In this document: one piece after another, positions 30,879 through 45,950 of the stretch
Numbering within the stretch: position 1 is the stretch's first letter
Layout: each line of letters opens with the position of its first letter
DNA from: Mytilus edulis
Taxonomy: Eukaryota; Mollusca; Bivalvia; Mytilida; Mytilidae
Length of the DNA: 64,000 bases
Assembly: GCF_963676685.1 (NCBI RefSeq)
Contig: NC_092346.1
Coordinates: forward strand, 71,315,821 to 71,379,820
Direction: 5' to 3'
Translations under genes and position numbers: made by a program
Notes under the pieces: model-generated
What the model saw: the letters and a program-made list of their open reading frames with translations, nothing else
What the model was told of the DNA's origin: nothing
The model's database searches: none

Positions 30879-33800
30879 AGGTAGCAGGTACCAGTTTTGG
30901 TGTACCAGAACATGTGTCCCACGCAGAAATTTTGTTATAGTAAAGCATTGAGGTATATAATTGCATCATGTGGACTAAAAAAATAATTGAATGTAAATTC
31001 TAGGCTAGTATACTACACAAGTAAGTAGTTGCATACACAGGTTGGGGATTTCCTTCACACATGGGTCCAATCAGATGTCAAAATTGTGGTCTCCTCACTT
31101 GACGGCATCCAATCAAAGTAGTGAAAATATTCATTTTTTTGTAAACAAAAATATCTTGAGATTTTGATGGTAAGGATAGGTTCGGACAAGGCTCTAATTC
31201 ACTAAATATCCTTTATCTCTTGAATTTTGCCTACAATTCTTGTCGGCTTTTAGCAGGATTCTGCAGGTGAGCAATAGATTGGTATCAGAGCATCACATTT
31301 TTTGCCTTATTTACAATGCATTTATAAATTTTTAAATCTCCATGCTGGCCAGACACCCACATTTAAAGGTTTTCTATATATTTACATAAGCACGTACACA
31401 TCTTGGTTCCTTGAAACCATACATTTTATTTGTATATAAGCTTGAATGAATTTTCAAGAAAATAAAATCATAAATCCATGAAATTCTAAAGATTTATTGT
31501 AAAATAACTGGTTTCTGCCACCTTAAGCCTTAACATGATTTTACAATATCACAAAATGTGCCTTTTTAAAAGTTCTACATGTGGGTGGTATTATATTTGT
31601 TTTATTCATAGTCAATGTATAGGTCTGTTTGCAAGCAAATAGTTTTTACATGGATTTTAAGAATTATCAAATATCAAGACAGATAACTCTGTATTCCAAT
31701 ACAAACAATGACATTCAATTGATTTGTTTTGAAATGATTATGTTCACCACACTATGGTTTTTTATCATAAATTTTATAGAAATAGCAATTACAAAGAGAG
31801 AAAACAGTAAAACAAGCCTCAGCATAGTACTAGAAAAAGCTGATTCTACTGTATATTGCCTGTTATAATGATTTATTTCATATGATATGTACATTTTCTT
31901 ATTTATTGACTTTTTAACCATGAATATATGAATTCTTCTTTTTTTATAGCTCTACTACAAAGTTGATACAGTAGGACAGATAACAGAAATAAGAAAACTG
32001 GCTTTTCTCATCAGCAGTAGTGTGGCAATTCTAAAATTTCAACATGCGGCCTACACAGCTAGCTCATGTGGAGAAGAGATATGAGACTGGTTGCGAATAA
32101 ATGTACACTTAGTTAAGTGCATCATGGATCTACAAAGTGAAATATATGTACCAAAAATATTAGTTTATTCATAACTAAGCCTTTTTCAGCACTGCAGTCA
32201 ATAGAACAATGATAGTGACAAGAATTGAGACTATTTCATACCTCAAACTATGGGAAAATACTTCTTGAGATCAGTTGTAAGTGGTTTTATATCATGCATG
32301 AAACAATAAACTAAAGTAGTTTTAAACACTGTTGGATAATTTGTACACTGTACCAGAAAACTGACACAATAAAAGTTATTAAATATGAACACAATCATTT
32401 TTTTCTAATTTTTTGGCATTCAAAGCAGTATGACGGCAAAAGACACAAATATTGCTATAATAAATTTGGTCTTACAAAACCTATAAATGTTTTTTTTTGT
32501 GCTGTAACCATATGAAATGCATGTATTTTTAATGGTTAATAACTCAAGAACTCAATCAGACTAAAAAAATGTAAATAAATTGTTTTCAATGAGTGGTTAA
32601 AGGTAGCAGGTACCAGTTTTGGTGTACCAGAACATGTGTCCCACGCAGAAATTTTGTTATAGTAAAGCATTGAGGTATATAATTGCATCATGTGGACTAA
32701 AAAAATAATTGAATGTAAATTCTAGGCTAGTATACTACACAAGTAAGTAGTTGCATACACAGGTTGGGGATTTCCTTCACACATGGGTCCAATCAGATGT
32801 CAAAATTGTGGTCTCCTCACTTGACGGCATCCAATCAAAGTAGTGAAAATATTCATTTTTTTGTAAACAAAAATATCTTGAGATTTTGATGGTAAGGATA
32901 GGTTCGGACAAGGCTCTAATTCACTAAATATCCTTTATCTCTTGAATTTTGCCTACAATTCTTGTCGGCTTTTAGCAGGATTCTGCAGGTGAGCAATAGA
33001 TTGGTATCAGAGCATCACATTTTTTGCCTTATTTACAATGCATTTATAAATTTTTAAATCTCCATGCTGGCCAGACACCCACATTTAAAGGTTTTCTATA
33101 TATTTACATAAGCACGTACACATCTTGGTTCCTTGAAACCATACATTTTATTTGTATATAAGCTTGAATGAATTTTCAAGAAAATAAAATCATAAATCCA
33201 TGAAATTCTAAAGATTTATTGTAAAATAACTGGTTTCTGCCACCTTAAGCCTTAACATGATTTTACAATATCACAAAATGTGCCTTTTTAAAAGTTCTAC
33301 ATGTGGGTGGTATTATATTTGTTTTATTCATAGTCAATGTATAGGTCTGTTTGCAAGCAAATAGTTTTTACATGGATTTTAAGAATTATCAAATATCAAG
33401 ACAGATAACTCTGTATTCCAATACAAACAATGACATTCAATTGATTTGTTTTGAAATGATTATGTTCACCACACTATGGTTTTTTATCATAAATTTTATA
33501 GAAATAGCAATTACAAAGAGAGAAAACAGTAAAACAAGCCTCAGCATAGTACTAGAAAAAGCTGATTCTACTGTATATTGCCTGTTATAATGATTTATTT
33601 CATATGATATGTACATTTTCTTATTTATTGACTTTTTAACCATGAATATATGAATTCTTCTTTTTTTATAGCTCTACTACAAAGTTGATACAGTAGGACA
33701 GATAACAGAAATAAGAAAACTGGCTTTTCTCATCAGCAGTAGTGTGGCAATTCTAAAATTTCAACATGCGGCCTACACAGCTAGCTCATGTGGAGAAGAG

Positions 33801-36044
33801 ATATGAGACTGGTTGCGAATAAATGTACACTTAGTTAAGTGCATCATGGATCTACAAAGTGAAATATATGTACCAAAAATATTAGTTTATTCATAACTAA
33901 GCCTTTTTCAGCACTGCAGTCAATAGAACAATGATAGTGACAAGAATTGAGACTATTTCATACCTCAAACTATGGGAAAATACTTCTTGAGATCAGTTGT
34001 AAGTGGTTTTATATCATGCATGAAACAATAAACTAAAGTAGTTTTAAACACTGTTGGATAATTTGTACACTGTACCAGAAAACTGACACAATAAAAGTTA
34101 TTAAATATGAACACAATCATTTTTTTCTAATTTTTTGGCATTCAAAGCAGTATGACGGCAAAAGACACAAATATTGCTATAATAAATTTGGTCTTACAAA
34201 ACCTATAAATGTTTTTTTTTGTGCTGTAACCATATGAAATGCATGTATTTTTAATGGTTAATAACTCAAGAACTCAATCAGACTAAAAAAATGTAAATAA
34301 ATTGTTTTCAATGAGTGGTTAAAGGTAGCAGGTACCAGTTTTGGTGTACCAGAACATGTGTCCCACGCAGAAATTTTGTTATAGTAAAGCATTGAGGTAT
34401 ATAATTGCATCATGTGGACTAAAAAAATAATTGAATGTAAATTCTAGGCTAGTATACTACACAAGTAAGTAGTTGCATACACAGGTTGGGGATTTCCTTC
34501 ACACATGGGTCCAATCAGATGTCAAAATTGTGGTCTCCTCACTTGACGGCATCCAATCAAAGTAGTGAAAATATTCATTTTTTTGTAAACAAAAATATCT
34601 TGAGATTTTGATGGTAAGGATAGGTTCGGACAAGGCTCTAATTCACTAAATATCCTTTATCTCTTGAATTTTGCCTACAATTCTTGTCGGCTTTTAGCAG
34701 GATTCTGCAGGTGAGCAATAGATTGGTATCAGAGCATCACATTTTTTGCCTTATTTACAATGCATTTATAAATTTTTAAATCTCCATGCTGGCCAGACAC
34801 CCACATTTAAAGGTTTTCTATATATTTACATAAGCACGTACACATCTTGGTTCCTTGAAACCATACATTTTATTTGTATATAAGCTTGAATGAATTTTCA
34901 AGAAAATAAAATCATAAATCCATGAAATTCTAAAGATTTATTGTAAAATAACTGGTTTCTGCCACCTTAAGCCTTAACATGATTTTACAATATCACAAAA
35001 TGTGCCTTTTTAAAAGTTCTACATGTGGGTGGTATTATATTTGTTTTATTCATAGTCAATGTATAGGTCTGTTTGCAAGCAAATAGTTTTTACATGGATT
35101 TTAAGAATTATCAAATATCAAGACAGATAACTCTGTATTCCAATACAAACAATGACATTCAATTGATTTGTTTTGAAATGATTATGTTCACCACACTATG
35201 GTTTTTTATCATAAATTTTATAGAAATAGCAATTACAAAGAGAGAAAACAGTAAAACAAGCCTCAGCATAGTACTAGAAAAAGCTGATTCTACTGTATAT
35301 TGCCTGTTATAATGATTTATTTCATATGATATGTACATTTTCTTATTTATTGACTTTTTAACCATGAATATATGAATTCTTCTTTTTTTATAGCTCTACT
35401 ACAAAGTTGATACAGTAGGACAGATAACAGAAATAAGAAAACTGGCTTTTCTCATCAGCAGTAGTGTGGCAATTCTAAAATTTCAACATGCGGCCTACAC
35501 AGCTAGCTCATGTGGAGAAGAGATATGAGACTGGTTGCGAATAAATGTACACTTAGTTAAGTGCATCATGGATCTACAAAGTGAAATATATGTACCAAAA
35601 ATATTAGTTTATTCATAACTAAGCCTTTTTCAGCACTGCAGTCAATAGAACAATGATAGTGACAAGAATTGAGACTATTTCATACCTCAAACTATGGGAA
35701 AATACTTCTTGAGATCAGTTGTAAGTGGTTTTATATCATGCATGAAACAATAAACTAAAGTAGTTTTAAACACTGTTGGATAATTTGTACACTGTACCAG
35801 AAAACTGACACAATAAAAGTTATTAAATATGAACACAATCATTTTTTTCTAATTTTTTGGCATTCAAAGCAGTATGACGGCAAAAGACACAAATATTGCT
35901 ATAATAAATTTGGTCTTACAAAACCTATAAATGTTTTTTTTTGTGCTGTAACCATATGAAATGCATGTATTTTTAATGGTTAATAACTCAAGAACTCAAT
36001 CAGACTAAAAAAATGTAAATAAATTGTTTTCAATGAGTGGTTAA
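30879..36044 (+). repeat. Array units 2-4 (long)
   Basis: Three 1722-bp units at 30879-32600, 32601-34322 and 34323-36044. By eye they match unit 1 base for base, including the 9-T run before GTGCTGTAACC. Confidence 0.93.
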
Positions 36045-39000
36045 AGGTAGCAGGTACCAGTTTTGGTGTACCAGAACATGTGTCCCACGCAGAAATTTTG
36101 TTATAGTAAAGCATTGAGGTATATAATTGCATCATGTGGACTAAAAAAATAATTGAATGTAAATTCTAGGCTAGTATACTACACAAGTAAGTAGTTGCAT
36201 ACACAGGTTGGGGATTTCCTTCACACATGGGTCCAATCAGATGTCAAAATTGTGGTCTCCTCACTTGACGGCATCCAATCAAAGTAGTGAAAATATTCAT
36301 TTTTTTGTAAACAAAAATATCTTGAGATTTTGATGGTAAGGATAGGTTCGGACAAGGCTCTAATTCACTAAATATCCTTTATCTCTTGAATTTTGCCTAC
36401 AATTCTTGTCGGCTTTTAGCAGGATTCTGCAGGTGAGCAATAGATTGGTATCAGAGCATCACATTTTTTGCCTTATTTACAATGCATTTATAAATTTTTA
36501 AATCTCCATGCTGGCCAGACACCCACATTTAAAGGTTTTCTATATATTTACATAAGCACGTACACATCTTGGTTCCTTGAAACCATACATTTTATTTGTA
36601 TATAAGCTTGAATGAATTTTCAAGAAAATAAAATCATAAATCCATGAAATTCTAAAGATTTATTGTAAAATAACTGGTTTCTGCCACCTTAAGCCTTAAC
36701 ATGATTTTACAATATCACAAAATGTGCCTTTTTAAAAGTTCTACATGTGGGTGGTATTATATTTGTTTTATTCATAGTCAATGTATAGGTCTGTTTGCAA
36801 GCAAATAGTTTTTACATGGATTTTAAGAATTATCAAATATCAAGACAGATAACTCTGTATTCCAATACAAACAATGACATTCAATTGATTTGTTTTGAAA
36901 TGATTATGTTCACCACACTATGGTTTTTTATCATAAATTTTATAGAAATAGCAATTACAAAGAGAGAAAACAGTAAAACAAGCCTCAGCATAGTACTAGA
37001 AAAAGCTGATTCTACTGTATATTGCCTGTTATAATGATTTATTTCATATGATATGTACATTTTCTTATTTATTGACTTTTTAACCATGAATATATGAATT
37101 CTTCTTTTTTTATAGCTCTACTACAAAGTTGATACAGTAGGACAGATAACAGAAATAAGAAAACTGGCTTTTCTCATCAGCAGTAGTGTGGCAATTCTAA
37201 AATTTCAACATGCGGCCTACACAGCTAGCTCATGTGGAGAAGAGATATGAGACTGGTTGCGAATAAATGTACACTTAGTTAAGTGCATCATGGATCTACA
37301 AAGTGAAATATATGTACCAAAAATATTAGTTTATTCATAACTAAGCCTTTTTCAGCACTGCAGTCAATAGAACAATGATAGTGACAAGAATTGAGACTAT
37401 TTCATACCTCAAACTATGGGAAAATACTTCTTGAGATCAGTTGTAAGTGGTTTTATATCATGCATGAAACAATAAACTAAAGTAGTTTTAAACACTGTTG
37501 GATAATTTGTACACTGTACCAGAAAACTGACACAATAAAAGTTATTAAATATGAACACAATCATTTTTTTCTAATTTTTTGGCATTCAAAGCAGTATGAC
37601 GGCAAAAGACACAAATATTGCTATAATAAATTTGGTCTTACAAAACCTATAAATGTTTTTTTTTTGTGCTGTAACCATATGAAATGCATGTATTTTTAAT
37701 GGTTAATAACTCAAGAACTCAATCAGACTAAAAAAATGTAAATAAATTGTTTTCAATGAGTGGTTAAAGGTAGCAGGTACCAGTTTTGGTGTACCAGAAC
37801 ATGTGTCCCACGCAGAAATTTTGTTATAGTAAAGCATTGAGGTATATAATTGCATCATGTGGACTAAAAAAATAATTGAATGTAAATTCTAGGCTAGTAT
37901 ACTACACAAGTAAGTAGTTGCATACACAGGTTGGGGATTTCCTTCACACATGGGTCCAATCAGATGTCAAAATTGTGGTCTCCTCACTTGACGGCATCCA
38001 ATCAAAGTAGTGAAAATATTCATTTTTTTGTAAACAAAAATATCTTGAGATTTTGATGGTAAGGATAGGTTCGGACAAGGCTCTAATTCACTAAATATCC
38101 TTTATCTCTTGAATTTTGCCTACAATTCTTGTCGGCTTTTAGCAGGATTCTGCAGGTGAGCAATAGATTGGTATCAGAGCATCACATTTTTTGCCTTATT
38201 TACAATGCATTTATAAATTTTTAAATCTCCATGCTGGCCAGACACCCACATTTAAAGGTTTTCTATATATTTACATAAGCACGTACACATCTTGGTTCCT
38301 TGAAACCATACATTTTATTTGTATATAAGCTTGAATGAATTTTCAAGAAAATAAAATCATAAATCCATGAAATTCTAAAGATTTATTGTAAAATAACTGG
38401 TTTCTGCCACCTTAAGCCTTAACATGATTTTACAATATCACAAAATGTGCCTTTTTAAAAGTTCTACATGTGGGTGGTATTATATTTGTTTTATTCATAG
38501 TCAATGTATAGGTCTGTTTGCAAGCAAATAGTTTTTACATGGATTTTAAGAATTATCAAATATCAAGACAGATAACTCTGTATTCCAATACAAACAATGA
38601 CATTCAATTGATTTGTTTTGAAATGATTATGTTCACCACACTATGGTTTTTTATCATAAATTTTATAGAAATAGCAATTACAAAGAGAGAAAACAGTAAA
38701 ACAAGCCTCAGCATAGTACTAGAAAAAGCTGATTCTACTGTATATTGCCTGTTATAATGATTTATTTCATATGATATGTACATTTTCTTATTTATTGACT
38801 TTTTAACCATGAATATATGAATTCTTCTTTTTTTATAGCTCTACTACAAAGTTGATACAGTAGGACAGATAACAGAAATAAGAAAACTGGCTTTTCTCAT
38901 CAGCAGTAGTGTGGCAATTCTAAAATTTCAACATGCGGCCTACACAGCTAGCTCATGTGGAGAAGAGATATGAGACTGGTTGCGAATAAATGTACACTTA

Positions 39001-39490
39001 GTTAAGTGCATCATGGATCTACAAAGTGAAATATATGTACCAAAAATATTAGTTTATTCATAACTAAGCCTTTTTCAGCACTGCAGTCAATAGAACAATG
39101 ATAGTGACAAGAATTGAGACTATTTCATACCTCAAACTATGGGAAAATACTTCTTGAGATCAGTTGTAAGTGGTTTTATATCATGCATGAAACAATAAAC
39201 TAAAGTAGTTTTAAACACTGTTGGATAATTTGTACACTGTACCAGAAAACTGACACAATAAAAGTTATTAAATATGAACACAATCATTTTTTTCTAATTT
39301 TTTGGCATTCAAAGCAGTATGACGGCAAAAGACACAAATATTGCTATAATAAATTTGGTCTTACAAAACCTATAAATGTTTTTTTTTTGTGCTGTAACCA
39401 TATGAAATGCATGTATTTTTAATGGTTAATAACTCAAGAACTCAATCAGACTAAAAAAATGTAAATAAATTGTTTTCAATGAGTGGTTAA
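36045..39490 (+). repeat. Array units 5-6 (long, one extra T)
   Basis: 36045-37767 and 37768-39490 are each 1723 bp because the T run before GTGCTGTAACC is one base longer. The shared variant suggests that the two were copied together. Confidence 0.9.
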
Positions 39491-41210
39491 AGGTAGCAGG
39501 TACCAGTTTTGGTGTACCAGAACATGTGTCCCACGCAGAAATTTTGTTATAGTAAAGCATTGAGGTATATAATTGCATCATGTGGACTAAAAAAATAATT
39601 GAATGTAAATTCTAGGCTAGTATACTACACAAGTAAGTAGTTGCATACACAGGTTGGGGATTTCCTTCACACATGGGTCCAATCAGATGTCAAAATTGTG
39701 GTCTCCTCACTTGACGGCATCCAATCAAAGTAGTGAAAATATTCATTTTTTTGTAAACAAAAATATCTTGAGATTTTGATGGTAAGGATAGGTTCGGACA
39801 AGGCTCTAATTCACTAAATATCCTTTATCTCTTGAATTTTGCCTACAATTCTTGTCGGCTTTTAGCAGGATTCTGCAGGTGAGCAATAGATTGGTATCAG
39901 AGCATCACATTTTTTGCCTTATTTACAATGCATTTATAAATTTTTAAATCTCCATGCTGGCCAGACACCCACATTTAAAGGTTTTCTATATATTTACATA
40001 AGCACGTACACATCTTGGTTCCTTGAAACCATACATTTTATTTGTATATAAGCTTGAATGAATTTTCAAGAAAATAAAATCATAAATCCATGAAATTCTA
40101 AAGATTTATTGTAAAATAACTGGTTTCTGCCACCTTAAGCCTTAACATGATTTTACAATATCACAAAATGTGCCTTTTTAAAAGTTCTACATGTGGGTGG
40201 TATTATATTTGTTTTATTCATAGTCAATGTATAGGTCTGTTTGCAGCAAATAGTTTTTACATGGATTTTAAGAATTATCAAATATCAAGACAGATAACTC
40301 TGTATTCCAATACAAACAATGACATTCAATTGATTTGTTTTGAAATGATTATGTTCACCACACTATGGTTTTTTATCATAAATTTTATAGAAATAGCAAT
40401 TACAAAGAGAGAAAACAGTAAAACAAGCCTCAGCATAGTACTAGAAAAAGCTGATTCTACTGTATATTGCCTGTTATAATGATTTATTTCATATGATATG
40501 TACATTTTCTTATTTATTGACTTTTAACCATGAATATATGAATTCTTCTTTTTTTATAGCTCTACTACAAAGTTGATACAGTAGGACAGATAACAGAAAT
40601 AAGAAAACTGGCTTTTCTCATCAGCAGTAGTGTGGCAATTCTAAAATTTCAACATGCGGCCTACACAGCTAGCTCATGTGGAGAAGAGATATGAGACTGG
40701 TTGCGAATAAATGTACACTTAGTTAAGTGCATCATGGATCTACAAAGTGAAATATATGTACCAAAAATATTAGTTTATTCATAACTAAGCCTTTTTCAGC
40801 ACTGCAGTCAATAGAACAATGATAGTGACAAGAATTGAGACTATTTCATACCTCAAACTATGGGAAAATACTTCTTGAGATCAGTTGTAAGTGGTTTTAT
40901 ATCATGCATGAAACAATAAACTAAAGTAGTTTTAAACACTGTTGGATAATTTGTACACTGTACCAGAAAACTGACACAATAAAAGTTATTAAATATGAAC
41001 ACAATCATTTTTTTCTAATTTTTTGGCATTCAAAGCAGTATGACGGCAAAAGACACAAATATTGCTATAATAAATTTGGTCTTACAAAACCTATAAATGT
41101 TTTTTTTTGTGCTGTAACCATATGAAATGCATGTATTTTTAATGGTTAATAACTCAAGAACTCAATCAGACTAAAAAAATGTAAATAAATTGTTTTCAAT
41201 GAGTGGTTAA
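39491..41210 (+). repeat. Array unit 7 (long, two one-base deletions)
   Basis: 1720 bp. It has TTTGCAGCAAAT where others have TTTGCAAGCAAAT, and GACTTTTAACC where others have one more T. The first change joins two frames into a spurious 110-codon ORF at 40147-40479. Both changes lie in the candidate intron and leave the ATG exon and the 44-codon exon untouched. Confidence 0.93.
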
Positions 41211-44200
41211 AGGTAGCAGGTACCAGTTTTGGTGTACCAGAACATGTGTCCCACGCAGAAATTTTGTTATAGTAAAGCATTGAGGTATATAATTGCATCA
41301 TGTGGACTAAAAAAATAATTGAATGTAAATTCTAGGCTAGTATACTACACAAGTAAGTAGTTGCATACACAGGTTGGGGATTTCCTTCACACATGGGTCC
41401 AATCAGATGTCAAAATTGTGGTCTCCTCACTTGACGGCATCCAATCAAAGTAGTGAAAATATTCATTTTTTTGTAAACAAAAATATCTTGAGATTTTGAT
41501 GGTAAGGATAGGTTCGGACAAGGCTCTAATTCACTAAATATCCTTTATCTCTTGAATTTTGCCTACAATTCTTGTCGGCTTTTAGCAGGATTCTGCAGGT
41601 GAGCAATAGATTGGTATCAGAGCATCACATTTTTTGCCTTATTTACAATGCATTTATAAATTTTTAAATCTCCATGCTGGCCAGACACCCACATTTAAAG
41701 GTTTTCTATATATTTACATAAGCACGTACACATCTTGGTTCCTTGAAACCATACATTTTATTTGTATATAAGCTTGAATGAATTTTCAAGAAAATAAAAT
41801 CATAAATCCATGAAATTCTAAAGATTTATTGTAAAATAACTGGTTTCTGCCACCTTAAGCCTTAACATGATTTTACAATATCACAAAATGTGCCTTTTTA
41901 AAAGTTCTACATGTGGGTGGTATTATATTTGTTTTATTCATAGTCAATGTATAGGTCTGTTTGCAAGCAAATAGTTTTTACATGGATTTTAAGAATTATC
42001 AAATATCAAGACAGATAACTCTGTATTCCAATACAAACAATGACATTCAATTGATTTGTTTTGAAATGATTATGTTCACCACACTATGGTTTTTTATCAT
42101 AAATTTTATAGAAATAGCAATTACAAAGAGAGAAAACAGTAAAACAAGCCTCAGCATAGTACTAGAAAAAGCTGATTCTACTGTATATTGCCTGTTATAA
42201 TGATTTATTTCATATGATATGTACATTTTCTTATTTATTGACTTTTTAACCATGAATATATGAATTCTTCTTTTTTTATAGCTCTACTACAAAGTTGATA
42301 CAGTAGGACAGATAACAGAAATAAGAAAACTGGCTTTTCTCATCAGCAGTAGTGTGGCAATTCTAAAATTTCAACATGCGGCCTACACAGCTAGCTCATG
42401 TGGAGAAGAGATATGAGACTGGTTGCGAATAAATGTACACTTAGTTAAGTGCATCATGGATCTACAAAGTGAAATATATGTACCAAAAATATTAGTTTAT
42501 TCATAACTAAGCCTTTTTCAGCACTGCAGTCAATAGAACAATGATAGTGACAAGAATTGAGACTATTTCATACCTCAAACTATGGGAAAATACTTCTTGA
42601 GATCAGTTGTAAGTGGTTTTATATCATGCATGAAACAATAAACTAAAGTAGTTTTAAACACTGTTGGATAATTTGTACACTGTACCAGAAAACTGACACA
42701 ATAAAAGTTATTAAATATGAACACAATCATTTTTTTCTAATTTTTTGGCATTCAAAGCAGTATGACGGCAAAAGACACAAATATTGCTATAATAAATTTG
42801 GTCTTACAAAACCTATAAATGTTTTTTTTTGTGCTGTAACCATATGAAATGCATGTATTTTTAATGGTTAATAACTCAAGAACTCAATCAGACTAAAAAA
42901 ATGTAAATAAATTGTTTTCAATGAGTGGTTAAAGGTAGCAGGTACCAGTTTTGGTGTACCAGAACATGTGTCCCACGCAGAAATTTTGTTATAGTAAAGC
43001 ATTGAGGTATATAATTGCATCATGTGGACTAAAAAAATAATTGAATGTAAATTCTAGGCTAGTATACTACACAAGTAAGTAGTTGCATACACAGGTTGGG
43101 GATTTCCTTCACACATGGGTCCAATCAGATGTCAAAATTGTGGTCTCCTCACTTGACGGCATCCAATCAAAGTAGTGAAAATATTCATTTTTTTGTAAAC
43201 AAAAATATCTTGAGATTTTGATGGTAAGGATAGGTTCGGACAAGGCTCTAATTCACTAAATATCCTTTATCTCTTGAATTTTGCCTACAATTCTTGTCGG
43301 CTTTTAGCAGGATTCTGCAGGTGAGCAATAGATTGGTATCAGAGCATCACATTTTTTGCCTTATTTACAATGCATTTATAAATTTTTAAATCTCCATGCT
43401 GGCCAGACACCCACATTTAAAGGTTTTCTATATATTTACATAAGCACGTACACATCTTGGTTCCTTGAAACCATACATTTTATTTGTATATAAGCTTGAA
43501 TGAATTTTCAAGAAAATAAAATCATAAATCCATGAAATTCTAAAGATTTATTGTAAAATAACTGGTTTCTGCCACCTTAAGCCTTAACATGATTTTACAA
43601 TATCACAAAATGTGCCTTTTTAAAAGTTCTACATGTGGGTGGTATTATATTTGTTTTATTCATAGTCAATGTATAGGTCTGTTTGCAAGCAAATAGTTTT
43701 TACATGGATTTTAAGAATTATCAAATATCAAGACAGATAACTCTGTATTCCAATACAAACAATGACATTCAATTGATTTGTTTTGAAATGATTATGTTCA
43801 CCACACTATGGTTTTTTATCATAAATTTTATAGAAATAGCAATTACAAAGAGAGAAAACAGTAAAACAAGCCTCAGCATAGTACTAGAAAAAGCTGATTC
43901 TACTGTATATTGCCTGTTATAATGATTTATTTCATATGATATGTACATTTTCTTATTTATTGACTTTTTAACCATGAATATATGAATTCTTCTTTTTTTA
44001 TAGCTCTACTACAAAGTTGATACAGTAGGACAGATAACAGAAATAAGAAAACTGGCTTTTCTCATCAGCAGTAGTGTGGCAATTCTAAAATTTCAACATG
44101 CGGCCTACACAGCTAGCTCATGTGGAGAAGAGATATGAGACTGGTTGCGAATAAATGTACACTTAGTTAAGTGCATCATGGATCTACAAAGTGAAATATA

Positions 44201-44654
44201 TGTACCAAAAATATTAGTTTATTCATAACTAGCCTTTTTCAGCACTGCAGTCAATAGAACAATGATAGTGACAAGAATTGAGACTATTTCATACCTCAAA
44301 CTATGGGAAAATACTTCTTGAGATCAGTTGTAAGTGGTTTTATATCATGCATGAAACAATAAACTAAAGTAGTTTTAAACACTGTTGGATAATTTGTACA
44401 CTGTACCAGAAAACTGACACAATAAAAGTTATTAAATATGAACACAATCATTTTTTTCTAATTTTTTGGCATTCAAAGCAGTATGACGGCAAAAGACACA
44501 AATATTGCTATAATAAATTTGGTCTTACAAAACCTATAAATGTTTTTTTTTTGTGCTGTAACCATATGAAATGCATGTATTTTTAATGGTTAATAACTCA
44601 AGAACTCAATCAGACTAAAAAAATGTAAATAAATTGTTTTCAATGAGTGGTTAA
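41211..44654 (+). repeat. Array units 8-9 (long)
   Basis: 41211-42932 and 42933-44654. Unit 9 has lost one A in CATAACTAGCC and gained one T in the run before GTGCTG, so its length stays 1722. Confidence 0.92.
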
Positions 44655-45950
44655 AGGTAGCAGGTACCAGTTTTGGTGTACCAGAACATGTGTCCCACGC
44701 AGAAATTTTGTTATAGTAAAGCATTGAGGTATATAATTGCATCATGTGGACTAAAAAAATAATTGAATGTAAATTCTAGGCTAGTATACTACACAAGTAA
44801 GTAGTTGCATACACAGGTTGGGGATTTCCTTCACACATGGGTCCAATCAGATGTCAAAATTGTGGTCTCCTCACTTGACGGCATCCAATCAAAGTAGTGA
44901 AAATATTCATTTTTTTGTAAACAAAAATATCTTGAGATTTTGATGGTAAGGATAGGTTCGGACAAGGCTCTAATTCACNNNNNNNNNNNNNNNNNNNNNN
45001 NNNNNNNNNNNNNNNNNNNNNNNNNNNNNNNNNNNNNNNNNNNNNNNNNNNNNNNNNNNNNNNNNNNNNNNNNNNNNNTTGAAATGATTATGTTCACCAC
45101 ACTATGGTTTTTTATCATAAATTTTATAGAAATAGCAATTACAAAGAGAGAAAACAGTAAAACAAGCCTCAGCATAGTACTAGAAAAAGCTGATTCTACT
45201 GTATATTGCCTGTTATAATGATTTATTTCATATGATATGTACATTTTCTTATTTATTGACTTTTTAACCATGAATATATGAATTCTTCTTTTTTTATAGC
45301 TCTACTACAAAGTTGATACAGTAGGACAGATAACAGAAATAAGAAAACTGGCTTTTCTCATCAGCAGTAGTGTGGCAATTCTAAAATTTCAACATGCGGC
45401 CTACACAGCTAGCTCATGTGGAGAAGAGATATGAGACTGGTTGCGAATAAATGTACACTTAGTTAAGTGCATCATGGATCTACAAAGTGAAATATATGTA
45501 CCAAAAATATTAGTTTATTCATAACTAAGCCTTTTTCAGCACTGCAGTCAATAGAACAATGATAGTGACAAGAATTGAGACTATTTCATACCTCAAACTA
45601 TGGGAAAATACTTCTTGAGATCAGTTGTAAGTGGTTTTATATCATGCATGAAACAATAAACTAAAGTAGTTTTAAACACTGTTGGATAATTTGTACACTG
45701 TACCAGAAAACTGACACAATAAAAGTTATTAAATATGAACACAATCATTTTTTTCTAATTTTTTGGCATTCAAAGCAGTATGACGGCAAAAGACACAAAT
45801 ATTGCTATAATAAATTTGGTCTTACAAAACCTATAAATGTTTTTTTTTGTGCTGTAACCATATGAAATGCATGTATTTTTAATGGTTAATAACTCAAGAA
45901 CTCAATCAGACTAAAAAAATGTAAATAAATTGTTTTCAATGAGTGGTTAA
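44655..45950 (+). repeat. Array unit 10, interrupted by the assembly gap
   Basis: The unit starts normally, breaks at 44978, and resumes at unit position 851 after the gap. A simple long unit would have 526 bp here, not 100, so the gap length is nominal and whole units may be missing. Confidence 0.85.
44979..45078. other. Assembly gap, 100 N
   Basis: Exactly 100 N, a conventional placeholder size. The long-only block lies to its left and the mixed block to its right. Confidence 0.99.

Noticed and set aside
40147..40479. 110-codon open frame in array unit 7
   Set aside because: Created by a one-base deletion (GCAGCAAAT) that fuses two chance frames.
44940..45271. Open frames running through the N gap
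   Set aside because: Their length depends on unknown bases; the frames are artefacts of the gap.
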